A DNA stretch of 64,000 nucleotides from Streptomyces sp. TSRI0107 (GTDB lineage: Bacteria > Actinomycetota > Actinomycetes > Streptomycetales > Streptomycetaceae). Within the stretch, counting starts at the first letter, position 1; the number at the start of each line of letters is the position of its first letter. The notes under the pieces were generated by a model that saw only the letters and a program-made list of their open reading frames with translations, was not told the origin of the DNA and searched no databases. A program made the translations under genes and the position numbers. Of the stretch, positions 17,696-26,514 are shown piece after piece. The stretch spans positions 1 to 64,000 of the forward strand of contig NZ_LIVZ01000013.1 of assembly GCF_001905845.1 (NCBI RefSeq), given 5' to 3'.

Positions 17696-18880
17696 GTGAC
17701 CAGTGAAGCTGACGGCGATTCGCACGGGGAAGCACGCTTCTCCAGTCACCGCGGCCGGCGCCTCGCCGCCGCGGCGGGGCCTGAGCCGCTGACCGTGGGC
17801 GTGGAGGAGGAATACCTCCTGGTGGACCCGTTGACCAGGAGAGTGAGCCCACAGGCGCCCAAGGTCGTGGCGCAGGCCTCCTCCCTGGGACTGGGTGACC
17901 GGGTCGGCCCCGAACTGACCCGGTATCAGGTCGAGGTCCGAAGCGATCCGCACACCGCCATGGAAGAACTCCACGAACAGATCCGGTCCACGCGGGCCGT
18001 CGTCGCGGCTGCCGCCGCCCGGCACGGCCTGAACATCATCTCCAGCGGCGCACCCGTTCTCGGCCGGCCGACGGCTCCTCCCGTCATCTCCGAGGGAGAA
18101 CGCTACGCCCGCAGCCTGGCCACCTTCCGCGCGCTGGACGACGATCAGACGGCATGCGCCTGCCACGTCCACATCGGCGTGCCCGACCTGGCCGTCGCGC
18201 TCGAAGTCAGCAACCACCTGCGGGTCTGGCTGCCGGCACTGATCGCTTTGTCCGCCAACAGCCCCTACTGGATGGGACGGGACACCGGCTACGCCAGCTG
18301 GCGCACCATGGCCCTGGCACGCTGGCCGGTCGCCGGACCGCCGCCGCACTTCGAGTCGCCCGCGCACTTCGAGGACCTCGTCGGCTCCGTCATGGAGGCC
18401 GGCGCCGTCATGGACCGAGGCGGCCTGTACTGGGACATCCGGCCTTCGGACCATGTGCCCACCCTGGAGGTGCGGGTGGCCGACGCCGCCGCCACAGCCG
18501 ACGACACCGTCCTGGTCGCCGCACTCGTGAGAGCCATGGTCGCCACCGCCCTCAGTGCGATCGACGCGGGGGAGCCGGCACCCCGCCCGCGGCCCGAACT
18601 CCTGCGCGCGGCCTGCTGGCGCGCCGCCCGCGACGGCCTGGCCGGCTCCAGCGCCGACCTCCCCGCCGGCCGGCTCGTCCCCGCGACCGTACGGGTCGAG
18701 CGGCTGCTGACGTGGGTCCGCCCCGCGCTGCGGCGGCTCGGCGATCTGGAGTTGGTGAGCGCGGGATGGACGCGCCTGCGTACCGGCGGCAACGGCGCCG
18801 ACCGCCAACGCGCCGCCTACCGGCGCCGCGCCAGCCTCACCGACGTCGTCGACCACCTGCTCGCCGCCGGCACGGCCTGA
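17696..18880 (+). CDS. YbdK-type carboxylate-amine ligase (glutamate-cysteine ligase family 2)
   Basis: Protein of 394 residues. The ATP-grasp-like GCS2 signature LTVGVEEEYLLVDPLTR, the Gln/Arg-rich RYQVEVRSDPHTAM block and ACACHVHIGVPD identify the YbdK group. These enzymes have weak gamma-glutamylcysteine ligase activity; since actinomycetes use mycothiol, another amine is probably the real substrate. The GTG at 17696 has no clear ribosome site, so a leaderless or weakly translated message is possible. It ends 17 bases before a convergent hypothetical gene. Confidence 0.87.
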   Translation: MTSEADGDSHGEARFSSHRGRRLAAAAGPEPLTVGVEEEYLLVDPLTRRVSPQAPKVVAQASSLGLGDRVGPELTRYQVEVRSDPHTAMEELHEQIRSTRAVVAAAAARHGLNIISSGAPVLGRPTAPPVISEGERYARSLATFRALDDDQTACACHVHIGVPDLAVALEVSNHLRVWLPALIALSANSPYWMGRDTGYASWRTMALARWPVAGPPPHFESPAHFEDLVGSVMEAGAVMDRGGLYWDIRPSDHVPTLEVRVADAAATADDTVLVAALVRAMVATALSAIDAGEPAPRPRPELLRAACWRAARDGLAGSSADLPAGRLVPATVRVERLLTWVRPALRRLGDLELVSAGWTRLRTGGNGADRQRAAYRRRASLTDVVDHLLAAGTA

Positions 18881-18897
18881 TGAAGACGGTGAGGCCG

Positions 18898-19431
18898 TCA
18901 GGTACCGGACGGCGTCATATGCATGGACCACACATCGCCCACCTGGTGTTCGTCCGGGTCGTCCGGGTCGTGGTCGCCGGAACCATAGGGATCGGCGTCC
19001 GCGATGACGTATACGCGTGCGCCGGACTCCGCCACCGAGTAGCGGTGCACATGGCCGGTCCGGTCCTGTGCTTCGACGCGTCGGACGGTGCGGCCCATCG
19101 ACAGGAGGACGGCTCGCAGCTCCTCGTACCCGACCCGGGGCCGGAAGGCGCCGTACCTGTGCGACAGCCGCGTGGGGACGATGGTCGCGGACCGGTCGTG
19201 GATCAGCCGGTGGATCTGCACGCCGAAGCCGGTGCATGCCATCGCGCGGTCACCCGTGGGCATGAACGTCACCTCGACGAGGCCGTAGTCCCGCCGCAGG
19301 AACCCGCGGCCGGGAACGTCGAGGAAGTCCGCTCCGACGGCGGCCTCCCACGCGGCGGGGGAGGAACCGAGCCCCGCCCCGAGCACGTCGCGGTGAGCGG
19401 CGACATGGGCGTAGAAGTCCAGGTCGGACAC
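18898..19431 (-). CDS. Hypothetical protein, possible immunity-type fold
   Basis: Protein of 177 residues that I cannot assign to a family. The N-terminus DFYAHVAAHRDVLGAGLGSS, followed by a RDYGLVEVTF strand and IHRLIHD, resembles small cytosolic proteins of streptomycete toxin-immunity neighbourhoods, but that is only an impression. No signal peptide or membrane segment. The GTG at 19431 is well supported by GAGGGAG 7 bases upstream. It is upstream of nothing on its strand except the phosphatase gene, whose start lies 1.8 kb away. Confidence 0.7.
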   Translation of the reverse strand: MSDLDFYAHVAAHRDVLGAGLGSSPAAWEAAVGADFLDVPGRGFLRRDYGLVEVTFMPTGDRAMACTGFGVQIHRLIHDRSATIVPTRLSHRYGAFRPRVGYEELRAVLLSMGRTVRRVEAQDRTGHVHRYSVAESGARVYVIADADPYGSGDHDPDDPDEHQVGDVWSMHMTPSGT

Positions 19432-19471
19432 GCGTCGGCTCCCTCGGTCTGATGATCTGTCCGAGGCGACC

Positions 19472-21232
19472 CTACGGCAGGGCCCGGCCCGGCCGCTGAC
19501 GGGCGGCGAGCAACGCGACGTCGTCTTCGTACGCGCCGTGCGACAGCCGGGCCAGGAGGGTGTCGAGCATGTCCTCCAGCGGGCCCTCCATGGGAAGCCG
19601 CAGATCGGTGAGGGCGTGCAGCTGCGTGTCGATGTCCGTGCCGCGCTGCTCCACCAGCCCGTCGGTGAACAGCAGCAGCACCGTGCCGGGCTCGGTCGGG
19701 ACGGTGACGGCCTCGTAGTCCCCGAGTTCGGCCCCGAGGGGCGGCCCGGCCGGGAGCCACAGCACCTCCGAGGCGCCCCCGGGGTGAACGGCGACCGGCG
19801 GGAGGTGCCCGGCGGTGGCGGCGGTACAGGCTCCGGCCTGAGGATCCATCAGCACCAGAAGGCAGGTGGCGACGCGATCGAGGCCGATGTGCGTCACCCG
19901 GCGGTCGACCTCCCCGAGGATCTCGTCGACGGGCAGGTCGGAGGCGGCGACGGTACGCAACAGGGAGCGGTACTGGCTCATCGTGACGGCCGCCTGGAAG
20001 CCGTGGCCCATCACGTCGCCCATCACCAGCAAGGTGCGGCCACCGGACAGGGCGATGGAGTCGAACCAGTCACCGCCGACGAGGGCGCTGCGGCCGGCGG
20101 GCAGATAGCGGGTGGCGACCTCCAGGCCGGCATGGGGGCTGCCGGGCTCGGACAGCAGGGCACGCTGCAACTCCAGTGCCATGGTGTGCTCGTGGGTGTA
20201 CCGGCGCGCGCTGTCGATGGCGACGGCCGCTCGTCCCGCCACGCCCTGGGCCGTGACGACGTCGTCCTCGTCGAACGGCGCCGACGCACCGGCCCGCCCG
20301 AGGATCACGACACCGACGGAGCGTCCCGTGGTGGGCAGCGGAACGATGAGGAGCGAGTGGACGCCGGCCGCGCGGAAGATCCTGACCCGCTCCGGGTCCA
20401 GCGTGACCTTCTCGAACAGCTCGTCCGTCGCGAGATTGCCGAGCCACGGCCGCCCGGTGTCCATGCACCGCCGCGGGACCGAGGTCCGCGGGACGTCCAG
20501 GTACTCGTCCGGCCCGCCCAGATGGCGCAACTGCCATCTCAGCTCCGGCGGGGCCGAGAGCGCCGTCTTGCGCAGCCGCAGCATCCCTGGAGCAGGCGTA
20601 CCGCGGAACTCGTCCTCCACGATCCCGACCGCGGCGACGTCGGCCATCGAGGGCGCCAGGAAGTCGGCCAGCTCCTCGCACGTGCTCTCGATGTCGAGCG
20701 TGGTTCCGATGCGAGTGGCCGCGATGTCCAGCAGCGCGAGCCGCTGGTGCGCGTTCTCGAGGTCGTCCAGGTACCGGCGCAGGTTGCTGACCTCGACGCC
20801 GATCCCGCACACGGCGAGGCTCCGGTCACTGGTCCGCACCCGGTGGAAGACCCCACGCCACAGCCTGCGGCCCAGATGGGAGGGGACACGCGTGGTGCCC
20901 GTCACGGTCACCTCGCGGGGCTGCCCGTCCTCCAGCACCTTCACCAGTACGTCGTCGGGCCAGGAGACGTCGGGCAGCACCTCACCCAGCGGCCGGCCCA
21001 GGAACGCCGCGGCGGGGACCCCGCTGACCTGGACCCACGCGGGATTGACGTAGAGATAGTGAAGCCGCTCGTCGAGCATCATCACGGGGGCCAGGGTCTC
21101 TTCGACGATCCGGCGCAGCAGTCCGCAGTCGCACTCCCCGTCCAGCAGGTCGCCCACAGTGCTCGGCGCCTGTCGTGGACGGCCCTGGATGCCGGGCAGC
21201 AGCCACGACGGCGGCGGTCGTTCAGCGGCCAC
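19472..21232 (-). CDS. PAS-GAF-SpoIIE PP2C-type protein phosphatase
   Basis: Protein of 586 residues. An N-terminal PAS domain (about 35-155, ETLAPVMMLDERLHYLYVNPAW) precedes a GAF domain (about 170-340) and a C-terminal SpoIIE/PP2C_2 phosphatase domain. The metal-binding motifs LVGGDWFDSI and MGDVMGHG and the final acidic EDDVALLAAR are intact. Such phosphatases dephosphorylate STAS anti-anti-sigma proteins in partner-switching cascades, here under control of sensed ligands. The GTG at 21232 has AGAGGGAAA upstream. The divergent partner at 21803 encodes an anti-sigma-type ATPase. Confidence 0.88.
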   Translation of the reverse strand: MAAERPPPSWLLPGIQGRPRQAPSTVGDLLDGECDCGLLRRIVEETLAPVMMLDERLHYLYVNPAWVQVSGVPAAAFLGRPLGEVLPDVSWPDDVLVKVLEDGQPREVTVTGTTRVPSHLGRRLWRGVFHRVRTSDRSLAVCGIGVEVSNLRRYLDDLENAHQRLALLDIAATRIGTTLDIESTCEELADFLAPSMADVAAVGIVEDEFRGTPAPGMLRLRKTALSAPPELRWQLRHLGGPDEYLDVPRTSVPRRCMDTGRPWLGNLATDELFEKVTLDPERVRIFRAAGVHSLLIVPLPTTGRSVGVVILGRAGASAPFDEDDVVTAQGVAGRAAVAIDSARRYTHEHTMALELQRALLSEPGSPHAGLEVATRYLPAGRSALVGGDWFDSIALSGGRTLLVMGDVMGHGFQAAVTMSQYRSLLRTVAASDLPVDEILGEVDRRVTHIGLDRVATCLLVLMDPQAGACTAATAGHLPPVAVHPGGASEVLWLPAGPPLGAELGDYEAVTVPTEPGTVLLLFTDGLVEQRGTDIDTQLHALTDLRLPMEGPLEDMLDTLLARLSHGAYEDDVALLAARQRPGRALP

Positions 21233-21335
21233 CTGTTTCCCTCTTCTGATCGCTGTCCTGACCTGGTCGACTTTTCATCCCATCCTGGGGCAGTAGCGGG
21301 CGAACCGCACATCGAGGACCGCGGCCCGGCGTCGG

Positions 21336-21803
21336 TCAGTGGTGATCCGCGTCGCCCGCGGGGTCCAGCGACACCGTGGCCGTGACGTCCTTCCCCGTCG
21401 CCCGCGATGTCGTCTCCAGATCGAGGCTCAGTAAGCGCACCAGGTGCAGTCCGTGCCCGCCGACCCGGCTGGGGTCGCGGGGCTGGAGCCGGGGCGGCCT
21501 GGGGGAGGTGTCCCGGACGGTTATCCGCAGGGACCGGCCGTCGGGGCTGACGTTCAGTATCAGGGTGCAGGGGCCGGGGGCGTGCCGGACGGCGTTGGTG
21601 ACGAGTTCGCTGACGACGAGGCAGGCGTCCTCGGCCGCCCGTCCGCACGGAGGCCGGTCGATCCGTTTCAGCAGATCGACGACGGCACGGCGCGCCTCGG
21701 CGATGTCGGGGACCGTGGGGTTCCAGGTACAGGTCAGGCCGAAGCGGGGGTGCTGGTCCGCCGTCCGGACCCCCCTCGCGTGCTGCTCGAGCGAGTTCTC
21801 CAT
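21336..21803 (-). CDS. Anti-sigma-type ATP-binding protein (HATPase_c_2)
   Basis: Protein of 155 residues with the GHKL serine-kinase fold of RsbW/SpoIIAB-like anti-sigma factors. It shows the N-box region LVVSELVTNAVRHAPGPC and the G-box region RVGGHGLHLVRLLS. It could bind and inhibit the sigma factor encoded divergently at 21991 or phosphorylate an STAS partner. Similar small ATPases are numerous in Streptomyces and many have no known target, so pairing with the neighbouring sigma gene is inferred from position. The next gene downstream on the same strand is the PAS-GAF-PP2C phosphatase, 103 bases away. Confidence 0.85.
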   Translation of the reverse strand: MENSLEQHARGVRTADQHPRFGLTCTWNPTVPDIAEARRAVVDLLKRIDRPPCGRAAEDACLVVSELVTNAVRHAPGPCTLILNVSPDGRSLRITVRDTSPRPPRLQPRDPSRVGGHGLHLVRLLSLDLETTSRATGKDVTATVSLDPAGDADHH

Positions 21804-21926
21804 GCAGGGTTCCTCGTGTGCGGGTCGTGGCTGTTTTCGTCTACGCGGATCGCCGTGCCGTCCTTTCCGCATACCCCGGACTTGGCGAGGCAGTGCCCTC
21901 AGTGCCCCCAGTGACATCACCGGTCG

Positions 21927-21951
21927 GCATAGCGCGTGGACTTGCGGGTAG
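21927..21951 (+). promoter_or_regulatory. Candidate SigB-type promoter of the sigma gene
   Basis: GCAT at 21927-21930, 15 bases, then GGGTAG at 21946-21951. This fits the S. coelicolor SigB-class consensus as I recall it (GNNT, 14-16 bases, GGGTAC/T) except for the last base. It lies 40 bases before the sigma start and would make the gene autoregulated. Confidence 0.4.
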
Positions 21952-21990
21952 GCGCCGACAGAACAGCCGGAATCTCGGGATGGGCGGACG

Positions 21991-22830
21991 ATGACGACCT
22001 CGGTGACGACTGACATGGGCGCGAAGACGCTTCCGGCGCTGGAGAACCCTGCCCAGGTGGCCCCGCAGGACGCCAGGGCACTCACCCGGCTGTTCCTGGA
22101 GCGCCTGGCCGTACTGGAGGAAGGCACCGCCGAGCACCAGTACGCGCGCAACACGCTGATCGAGATGAACCTGTCGCTGGTGCGGTTCGCGGCCGGACGG
22201 TTCCGCGGGCGGGGCCAGGACGAGATGGAGGACATCGTCCAGGTCGGGGTGATCGGACTGATCAAGGCCATCGACCGGTTCGAGGTGTCCCGCGAGGTCG
22301 AGTTCACCACCTTCGCGATCCCGTACATCGTGGGCGAGATCAAGCGGTTCTTCCGGGACACCTCCTGGGCCGTGCACGTGCCCCGCCGCCTTCAGGAGGC
22401 ACGTGTCCAACTCGCCCGAGCATCCGAGGAGCTCACCGGCCGACTGGGCCGCACCCCGACCGTGCGGGAGCTCTCCCAGCTGATGAGCCTGCCCGAGGAC
22501 GAGGTCGTCGAGGCCATGCTGGCCTCCAACGGCTACACGTCCGCCTCGCTGGACGCGGCCATAGGGCAGGGCGAGGAAGGGGAGGCCGCCCTCGCCGACT
22601 TCGTCGGCACCGAGGAGGCTGCGTTCGACCTCGTCGAGGACATCCACGCACTGGCTCCGCGCATCACCGAACTGGACGAACGTGACCGCCTTCTGCTGCA
22701 CCTGCGCTTCGTCGAGGAACGGACGCAGGCGGAGATCGGTGAGCGCCTCGGCGTCTCCCAGATGCATGTCTCACGTCTGCTCAGCAGGCTGCTGGCCCGG
22801 CTGCGGGCGGACCTGCTGCCCAGGTCGTGA
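21991..22830 (+). CDS. RNA polymerase sigma factor, SigB/SigF/SigG subfamily
   Basis: Sigma-70 family protein of 279 residues of the general-stress/sporulation group (no region 1.1). Region 2 is seen in IEMNLSLVRFAAGRF to EFTTFAIPYIVGEIKRFFRD, region 3 in VPRRLQEARVQLARASEEL with RTPTVRELSQL, and region 4 helix-turn-helix in QAEIGERLGVSQMHVSRLLSRLL. S. coelicolor has nine such paralogues; which one this is cannot be decided here. Divergent anti-sigma-type ATPase and several nearby phosphatases and an STAS gene suggest partner-switching control. Confidence 0.9.
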   Translation: MTTSVTTDMGAKTLPALENPAQVAPQDARALTRLFLERLAVLEEGTAEHQYARNTLIEMNLSLVRFAAGRFRGRGQDEMEDIVQVGVIGLIKAIDRFEVSREVEFTTFAIPYIVGEIKRFFRDTSWAVHVPRRLQEARVQLARASEELTGRLGRTPTVRELSQLMSLPEDEVVEAMLASNGYTSASLDAAIGQGEEGEAALADFVGTEEAAFDLVEDIHALAPRITELDERDRLLLHLRFVEERTQAEIGERLGVSQMHVSRLLSRLLARLRADLLPRS

Positions 22831-22866
22831 GCGAGGCGGCGGCCGGTCCGCCGGCGCCCGGACGGC

Positions 22867-22890
22867 CCGTCGGCTCCGGTGCGCCGACGG
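22867..22890 (+). terminator. Hairpin terminator after sigma gene
   Basis: CCGTCGGC (22867-22874) pairs perfectly with GCCGACGG (22883-22890), 36 bases beyond the sigma stop. Confidence 0.5.
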
Positions 22891-22976
22891 CGTGTACGGC
22901 GTGTGCGGCGTCACGCCGACGCCGCGAACTCCGTCGCCGGCCCCGCCCGGGTCCGTGATCTCATCGCCCGCGCCCG

Positions 22977-23001
22977 GGGTCGATGAGGACGGCGAGGGTA
23001 C
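22977..23001 (+). promoter_or_regulatory. Candidate SigB-type promoter of the receiver-PP2C gene
   Basis: GGGT at 22977-22980, 15 bases, then GGGTAC at 22996-23001, a full match to the recalled SigB-class consensus. It is 120 bases upstream of the receiver-PP2C start and just after the sigma gene terminator. Confidence 0.45.
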
Positions 23002-23121
23002 CCCGGGCATCATGTGGGTGATTGGTGAAGATCCGTTCGCCGTTCCGGATCCGGTCGACCGCCCTGAGGCGGCAACCGGCGGACGGCGAACGGCGGTTAC
23101 GGGGCGGGGAAGGTCGGGACG

Positions 23122-24348
23122 ATGGTGACGTCGCAGGCTCGTGCTGCCGAGCTGATGAGAGCGGCTCGGGTGGGAGCCGAGGCGGAATGGGAACGGCCGG
23201 AGCCGTCGGTCCTCCTCGTGGAGGACGACCCGGGTGACGCGTTGCTGGTCGAGGAACTGGTCGCCGACAGCGCCCTCAAGATGCGCCTGCGCTGGGTCCG
23301 GTCGCTGACCGAGGCCGCCCAGGCGCTCGCGACGGAGGTGCCCGACTGCGTCCTGCTCGACCTGCACCTGTCGGACGCCCGGGGCCTGGAGGCGGTCTCC
23401 CTGCTCCAGGCGCACGCCGAACAGGTGGCGGTCGTCGTCCTCACCGGGCTCGCCGAGGAGGAGACCGGCCTCGCCGCGGTCGCGGCCGGCGCACAGGACT
23501 ACCTGGTCAAGGGCCGGGTCGAGCCGGAGCTGTTCGGGCGTGCGGTGCGTTACGCGATCCAGCGCAAGCAGGCCGAACAGGCGGCGGTCGCCCTCCAGGC
23601 CAGCCAGATGCAGGCGCAGGAGAACGCCCGCCTGGAACGAGGCCTGCTGCCCCGCCCGCTGCTGCGCGCCGAGGGCGTGAACGTCGTGGCCCGCTACCGG
23701 CCCGGCCGCGCGCAGGCCCTGCTGGGCGGTGACTTCTACGACATCGTGCAGAGCGCCGACGGCACCGTCCACGCGCTGGTCGGCGACGTCTCCGGACACG
23801 GGCCGGACGAGGCGGCGCTGGGCGTGGCCCTGCGGATCGCCTGGCGCACCCTGGTGCTCAGCGGCATCGCCGGGTCCGAGCAGATGACCCGGCTGGAGGA
23901 ACTGCTGGTGGCCGAGCGGGCCCGCGAGGAGGTCTTCGCCACCCTCGTGAGCCTGGCCGCCGTACCGGGTGAACAACGCGCCCACGTCGTACGGGCGGGC
24001 CACCACGGGCTGCTGCTCCGGCGCGGCGGCGACGACGTGGAGTGGGTCGAGGTGCCCGGCGGGCCGGCCCTGGGCATGCTGCCCGGCGGCGCGCACTGGC
24101 CGATCGCCGAACTGCCGGTGCCGACGGGGGACTCGGTGGTCCTCTTCACCGACGGACTCTTCGAGGGACATGTGAGCCGCGGCCCCCAGCGCCTGGGGGA
24201 GGAGGGCCTGCTGGCCCTCGCCCGCAAGGCGGCCGGGCTGCCGCCCGAGGCGTTCGTGGACCGTCTGATCGAAAGGGCCGAGGAACTGGCCGAGGAGCGG
24301 GGCGGCCTGGCCGACGACGTGGCCGTCGTCCACCTGAGCTGGAACTGA
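23122..24348 (+). CDS. Response-regulator receiver fused to SpoIIE PP2C phosphatase
   Basis: Protein of 408 residues. An N-terminal receiver domain (about 28-145) has the acidic pocket LLVEDDPGDALL, the phosphoacceptor in DCVLLDLHLSD and the conserved Lys in YLVKGR. A short helical linker (RKQAEQAAVALQASQMQAQE) joins it to a PP2C_2 domain with LLGGDFYDIV, VGDVSGHG and the terminal DDVAVVHLSW. Phosphorylation by a histidine kinase, perhaps the CHASE3 kinase downstream, would switch dephosphorylation of an STAS protein. This layout resembles RsbU/RssB-type output modules. Confidence 0.9.
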   Translation: MVTSQARAAELMRAARVGAEAEWERPEPSVLLVEDDPGDALLVEELVADSALKMRLRWVRSLTEAAQALATEVPDCVLLDLHLSDARGLEAVSLLQAHAEQVAVVVLTGLAEEETGLAAVAAGAQDYLVKGRVEPELFGRAVRYAIQRKQAEQAAVALQASQMQAQENARLERGLLPRPLLRAEGVNVVARYRPGRAQALLGGDFYDIVQSADGTVHALVGDVSGHGPDEAALGVALRIAWRTLVLSGIAGSEQMTRLEELLVAERAREEVFATLVSLAAVPGEQRAHVVRAGHHGLLLRRGGDDVEWVEVPGGPALGMLPGGAHWPIAELPVPTGDSVVLFTDGLFEGHVSRGPQRLGEEGLLALARKAAGLPPEAFVDRLIERAEELAEERGGLADDVAVVHLSWN

Positions 24349-24401
24349 ACGCGCCCGCACTGGGATTGAACACACCCGCGCTGGAACTGACCGAGTCTGA
24401 G
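24339..24401 (+). repeat. Three degenerate 21-bp tandem repeats across the stop codon
   Basis: Units start at 24339, 24360 and 24381 and share CTGGRAYTGAA-type starts. The first unit includes the TGA stop of the receiver-PP2C gene. In another frame the units read LNAPALG-LNTPALE-LTESEL, so they may be the relic of an extended C-terminus. Confidence 0.55.
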
Positions 24402-24415
24402 CTGTAAATGAACGA

Positions 24416-26068
24416 GTGGGACGAGTGGTGGCTGGAAACACGATGACGGACCTGCGAGGCGGCGTGTGGAGCGGCCGCAGACTGACGGTGCAGGGGTGGT
24501 TCTACCTCGTGCTCGCGCTCATGACGCTCCTCGTCGTGGTCGGCACCGTCGTCGGCACCAATCTGCTGAACCGCACCGCGGAGATGACGGACCGTCTGAT
24601 CCAGCGCGTCCAGCCGGCCCAGACCGAGGCGTACCGGCTGCAGGCCGCCCTGCTGGACCAGGAGACCGGCATCCGCGGCTACGCGATCACCGCCGACAAG
24701 CAGTTCCTCACCCCCTACACCGAGGGCAGGCGGGACGAGGACAGGGCCGCCGCCCGACTCCGCACGCTCCTCGGTGACCGGCCCGAGCTGCTCGCCGACC
24801 TGCGTGCCGTGGAGAAGCAGGCCGCGGACTGGCGACGCGTCTACGCCGAACCCCTCGCCGCCTCCGTCACGCCCGGCGAGCCGGAGCCGACCGACCAGCA
24901 GGCGGCCGAACGCGGCAAGACGGAGTTCGACCAGGTGCGTGACCGGCTCGACGAACAGAGCGACCGACTGGCCGAGACGGTCCGGGACGGCCGGGACCGC
25001 CTCGCCCACGAGCGGGCGGTGCGCAACTCGGTGCTGGCCGGCCTGGTGGCCGTCTTCCTGCTGACCGGAGTGGCACTCGCCGTCCTGGTACGGCTCCTCG
25101 TCACCCGCCCCCTGGAGGCGCTGCGCACCGCGTCGCGGCGCGTCGCGGGCGGTGACTTCTCGTACGTCATCACCGGCGAAGGACCCGTCGACGTGACCAC
25201 GCTGGCTGGTGACGTGGAAGGCATGCGCAGACGGATCGTGGCCGAACTCGACGCCTCCCACCGCCAGCAGGAGATACTCACCAGTCAGGCCGCCGACCTG
25301 AACGCGCAGGCCGTGGAACTGCGCCGGTCCAACGTCGAACTGGAGCAGTTCGCCTACGTCGCCTCCCACGACCTCCAGGAGCCGCTGCGCAAGGTCGCGT
25401 CGTTCTGCCAACTGCTGGAGAAGCGCTACGGGGACCAACTGGACGGCCGCGGCCTGCAGTACATCGAGTTCGCCGTCGACGGGGCCAAGCGTATGCAGGT
25501 ACTCATCAACGACCTGCTGACCTTCTCCCGCGTCGGACGCCTCAACGACGCCCGGGTGCCCGTCGCCCTGGACCAGGCGCTGGACAAGGCCCTGGCGAAC
25601 CTGGTCTCCGCCGCCGAGGAGTCCGGAGCCCGCGTCGACCGCCCGGACCGGATGCCCGAGGTCGTCGGGGATCCGACCCTGCTGACCATGCTCTGGCAGA
25701 ACCTGGTCGGCAACGCCCTCAAGTTCCGCCGCCCCGAGGCCGCCCCGCACGTCACCATCACGTGCGACCCCGACCCGGACGACGAGGGCAGCCTGCGCAT
25801 CGGCGTCACCGACAACGGCATCGGCATCCCGGCGGAGTTCGCCGAGAAGGTCTTCGTCATCTTCCAGCGGCTGCACAGCCGGGATGCCTACGGTGGTACG
25901 GGCATCGGTCTGGCACTGTCCAAGAAGATCGTGGAACACCACGGCGGCAGGATCTGGATCGACACGGACTACACGGGCGGAACCCGCTTCTGCTTGACTC
26001 TTCGGGTCACCGCCGACACTCCGGTCCCGACGACCGGCACGCGCACTGAGGAAAAGGCCCTGACATGA
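24416..26068 (+). CDS. CHASE3-HAMP sensor histidine kinase
   Basis: Protein of about 550 residues. Two transmembrane helices (near 27-49 and 207-229) flank a CHASE3 sensory domain with the family motif QETGIRGYAITADKQFL. HAMP and a short coil follow. The phosphoacceptor His lies in YVASHDLQEPLRKVASF, and the ATPase has NALKF, DNGIGI and GGTGIGLALSKKIVE. The DLQEP box is typical of phytochrome-like kinases paired with Rcp1-type regulators, and such a gene overlaps its end by 4 bases. Start uncertain: GTG 24416 or 24428, or ATG 24443; none has a strong ribosome site. Confidence 0.88.
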   Translation: MGRVVAGNTMTDLRGGVWSGRRLTVQGWFYLVLALMTLLVVVGTVVGTNLLNRTAEMTDRLIQRVQPAQTEAYRLQAALLDQETGIRGYAITADKQFLTPYTEGRRDEDRAAARLRTLLGDRPELLADLRAVEKQAADWRRVYAEPLAASVTPGEPEPTDQQAAERGKTEFDQVRDRLDEQSDRLAETVRDGRDRLAHERAVRNSVLAGLVAVFLLTGVALAVLVRLLVTRPLEALRTASRRVAGGDFSYVITGEGPVDVTTLAGDVEGMRRRIVAELDASHRQQEILTSQAADLNAQAVELRRSNVELEQFAYVASHDLQEPLRKVASFCQLLEKRYGDQLDGRGLQYIEFAVDGAKRMQVLINDLLTFSRVGRLNDARVPVALDQALDKALANLVSAAEESGARVDRPDRMPEVVGDPTLLTMLWQNLVGNALKFRRPEAAPHVTITCDPDPDDEGSLRIGVTDNGIGIPAEFAEKVFVIFQRLHSRDAYGGTGIGLALSKKIVEHHGGRIWIDTDYTGGTRFCLTLRVTADTPVPTTGTRTEEKALT

Positions 26069-26514
26069 CCACCCCCGCCGCCACCCCCGTCGACGTCCTG
26101 CTCGTGGAGGACGACCCGGGCGACGAGCTGATGACCCGCGAGGCGTTCGAGGACAACAAGATCGGCAACACGCTTCACGTCGTCAGGGACGGTGAGGAGG
26201 CGTTGGACTTCCTCTACCGGCGCGGCGACCACACCGAGGCGCCGAGGCCCGATCTCATCCTGCTCGACCTGAACCTGCCCAAGTACGACGGCCGTCAGGT
26301 CCTGGAGAGGATCAAGTCCGACCCGGATCTCGCCCACATCCCCGTGGTCGTCCTCACCACCTCGGCGGCCGAGGAGGACATCCTGCGCAGCTACAAGCTG
26401 CACGCCAACGCCTACGTCACCAAGCCGGTGGACCTGGACCAGTTCATCGCCGCGGTCCGCCAGATCGACGACTTCTTCGTCCAGGTCGTCCGCCTGCCCG
26501 GCCGCACCATGTGA
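26065..26514 (+). CDS. Single-domain response regulator, Rcp1-like
   Basis: Receiver-only protein of 149 residues. It has the acidic pair in VLLVEDDPGDELM, the phosphoacceptor Asp in LILLDLNLPKYDG, the Thr in VVLTTSA and the Lys in YVTKPVDLDQF, all as in Rcp1. It has no DNA-binding output domain, so it acts by protein contact or as a phosphate relay. Its ATG overlaps the kinase stop (ATGA), showing translational coupling and co-expression with its cognate kinase. A relay towards the receiver-PP2C protein is possible but unproven. Confidence 0.9.
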   Translation: MTTPAATPVDVLLVEDDPGDELMTREAFEDNKIGNTLHVVRDGEEALDFLYRRGDHTEAPRPDLILLDLNLPKYDGRQVLERIKSDPDLAHIPVVVLTTSAAEEDILRSYKLHANAYVTKPVDLDQFIAAVRQIDDFFVQVVRLPGRTM

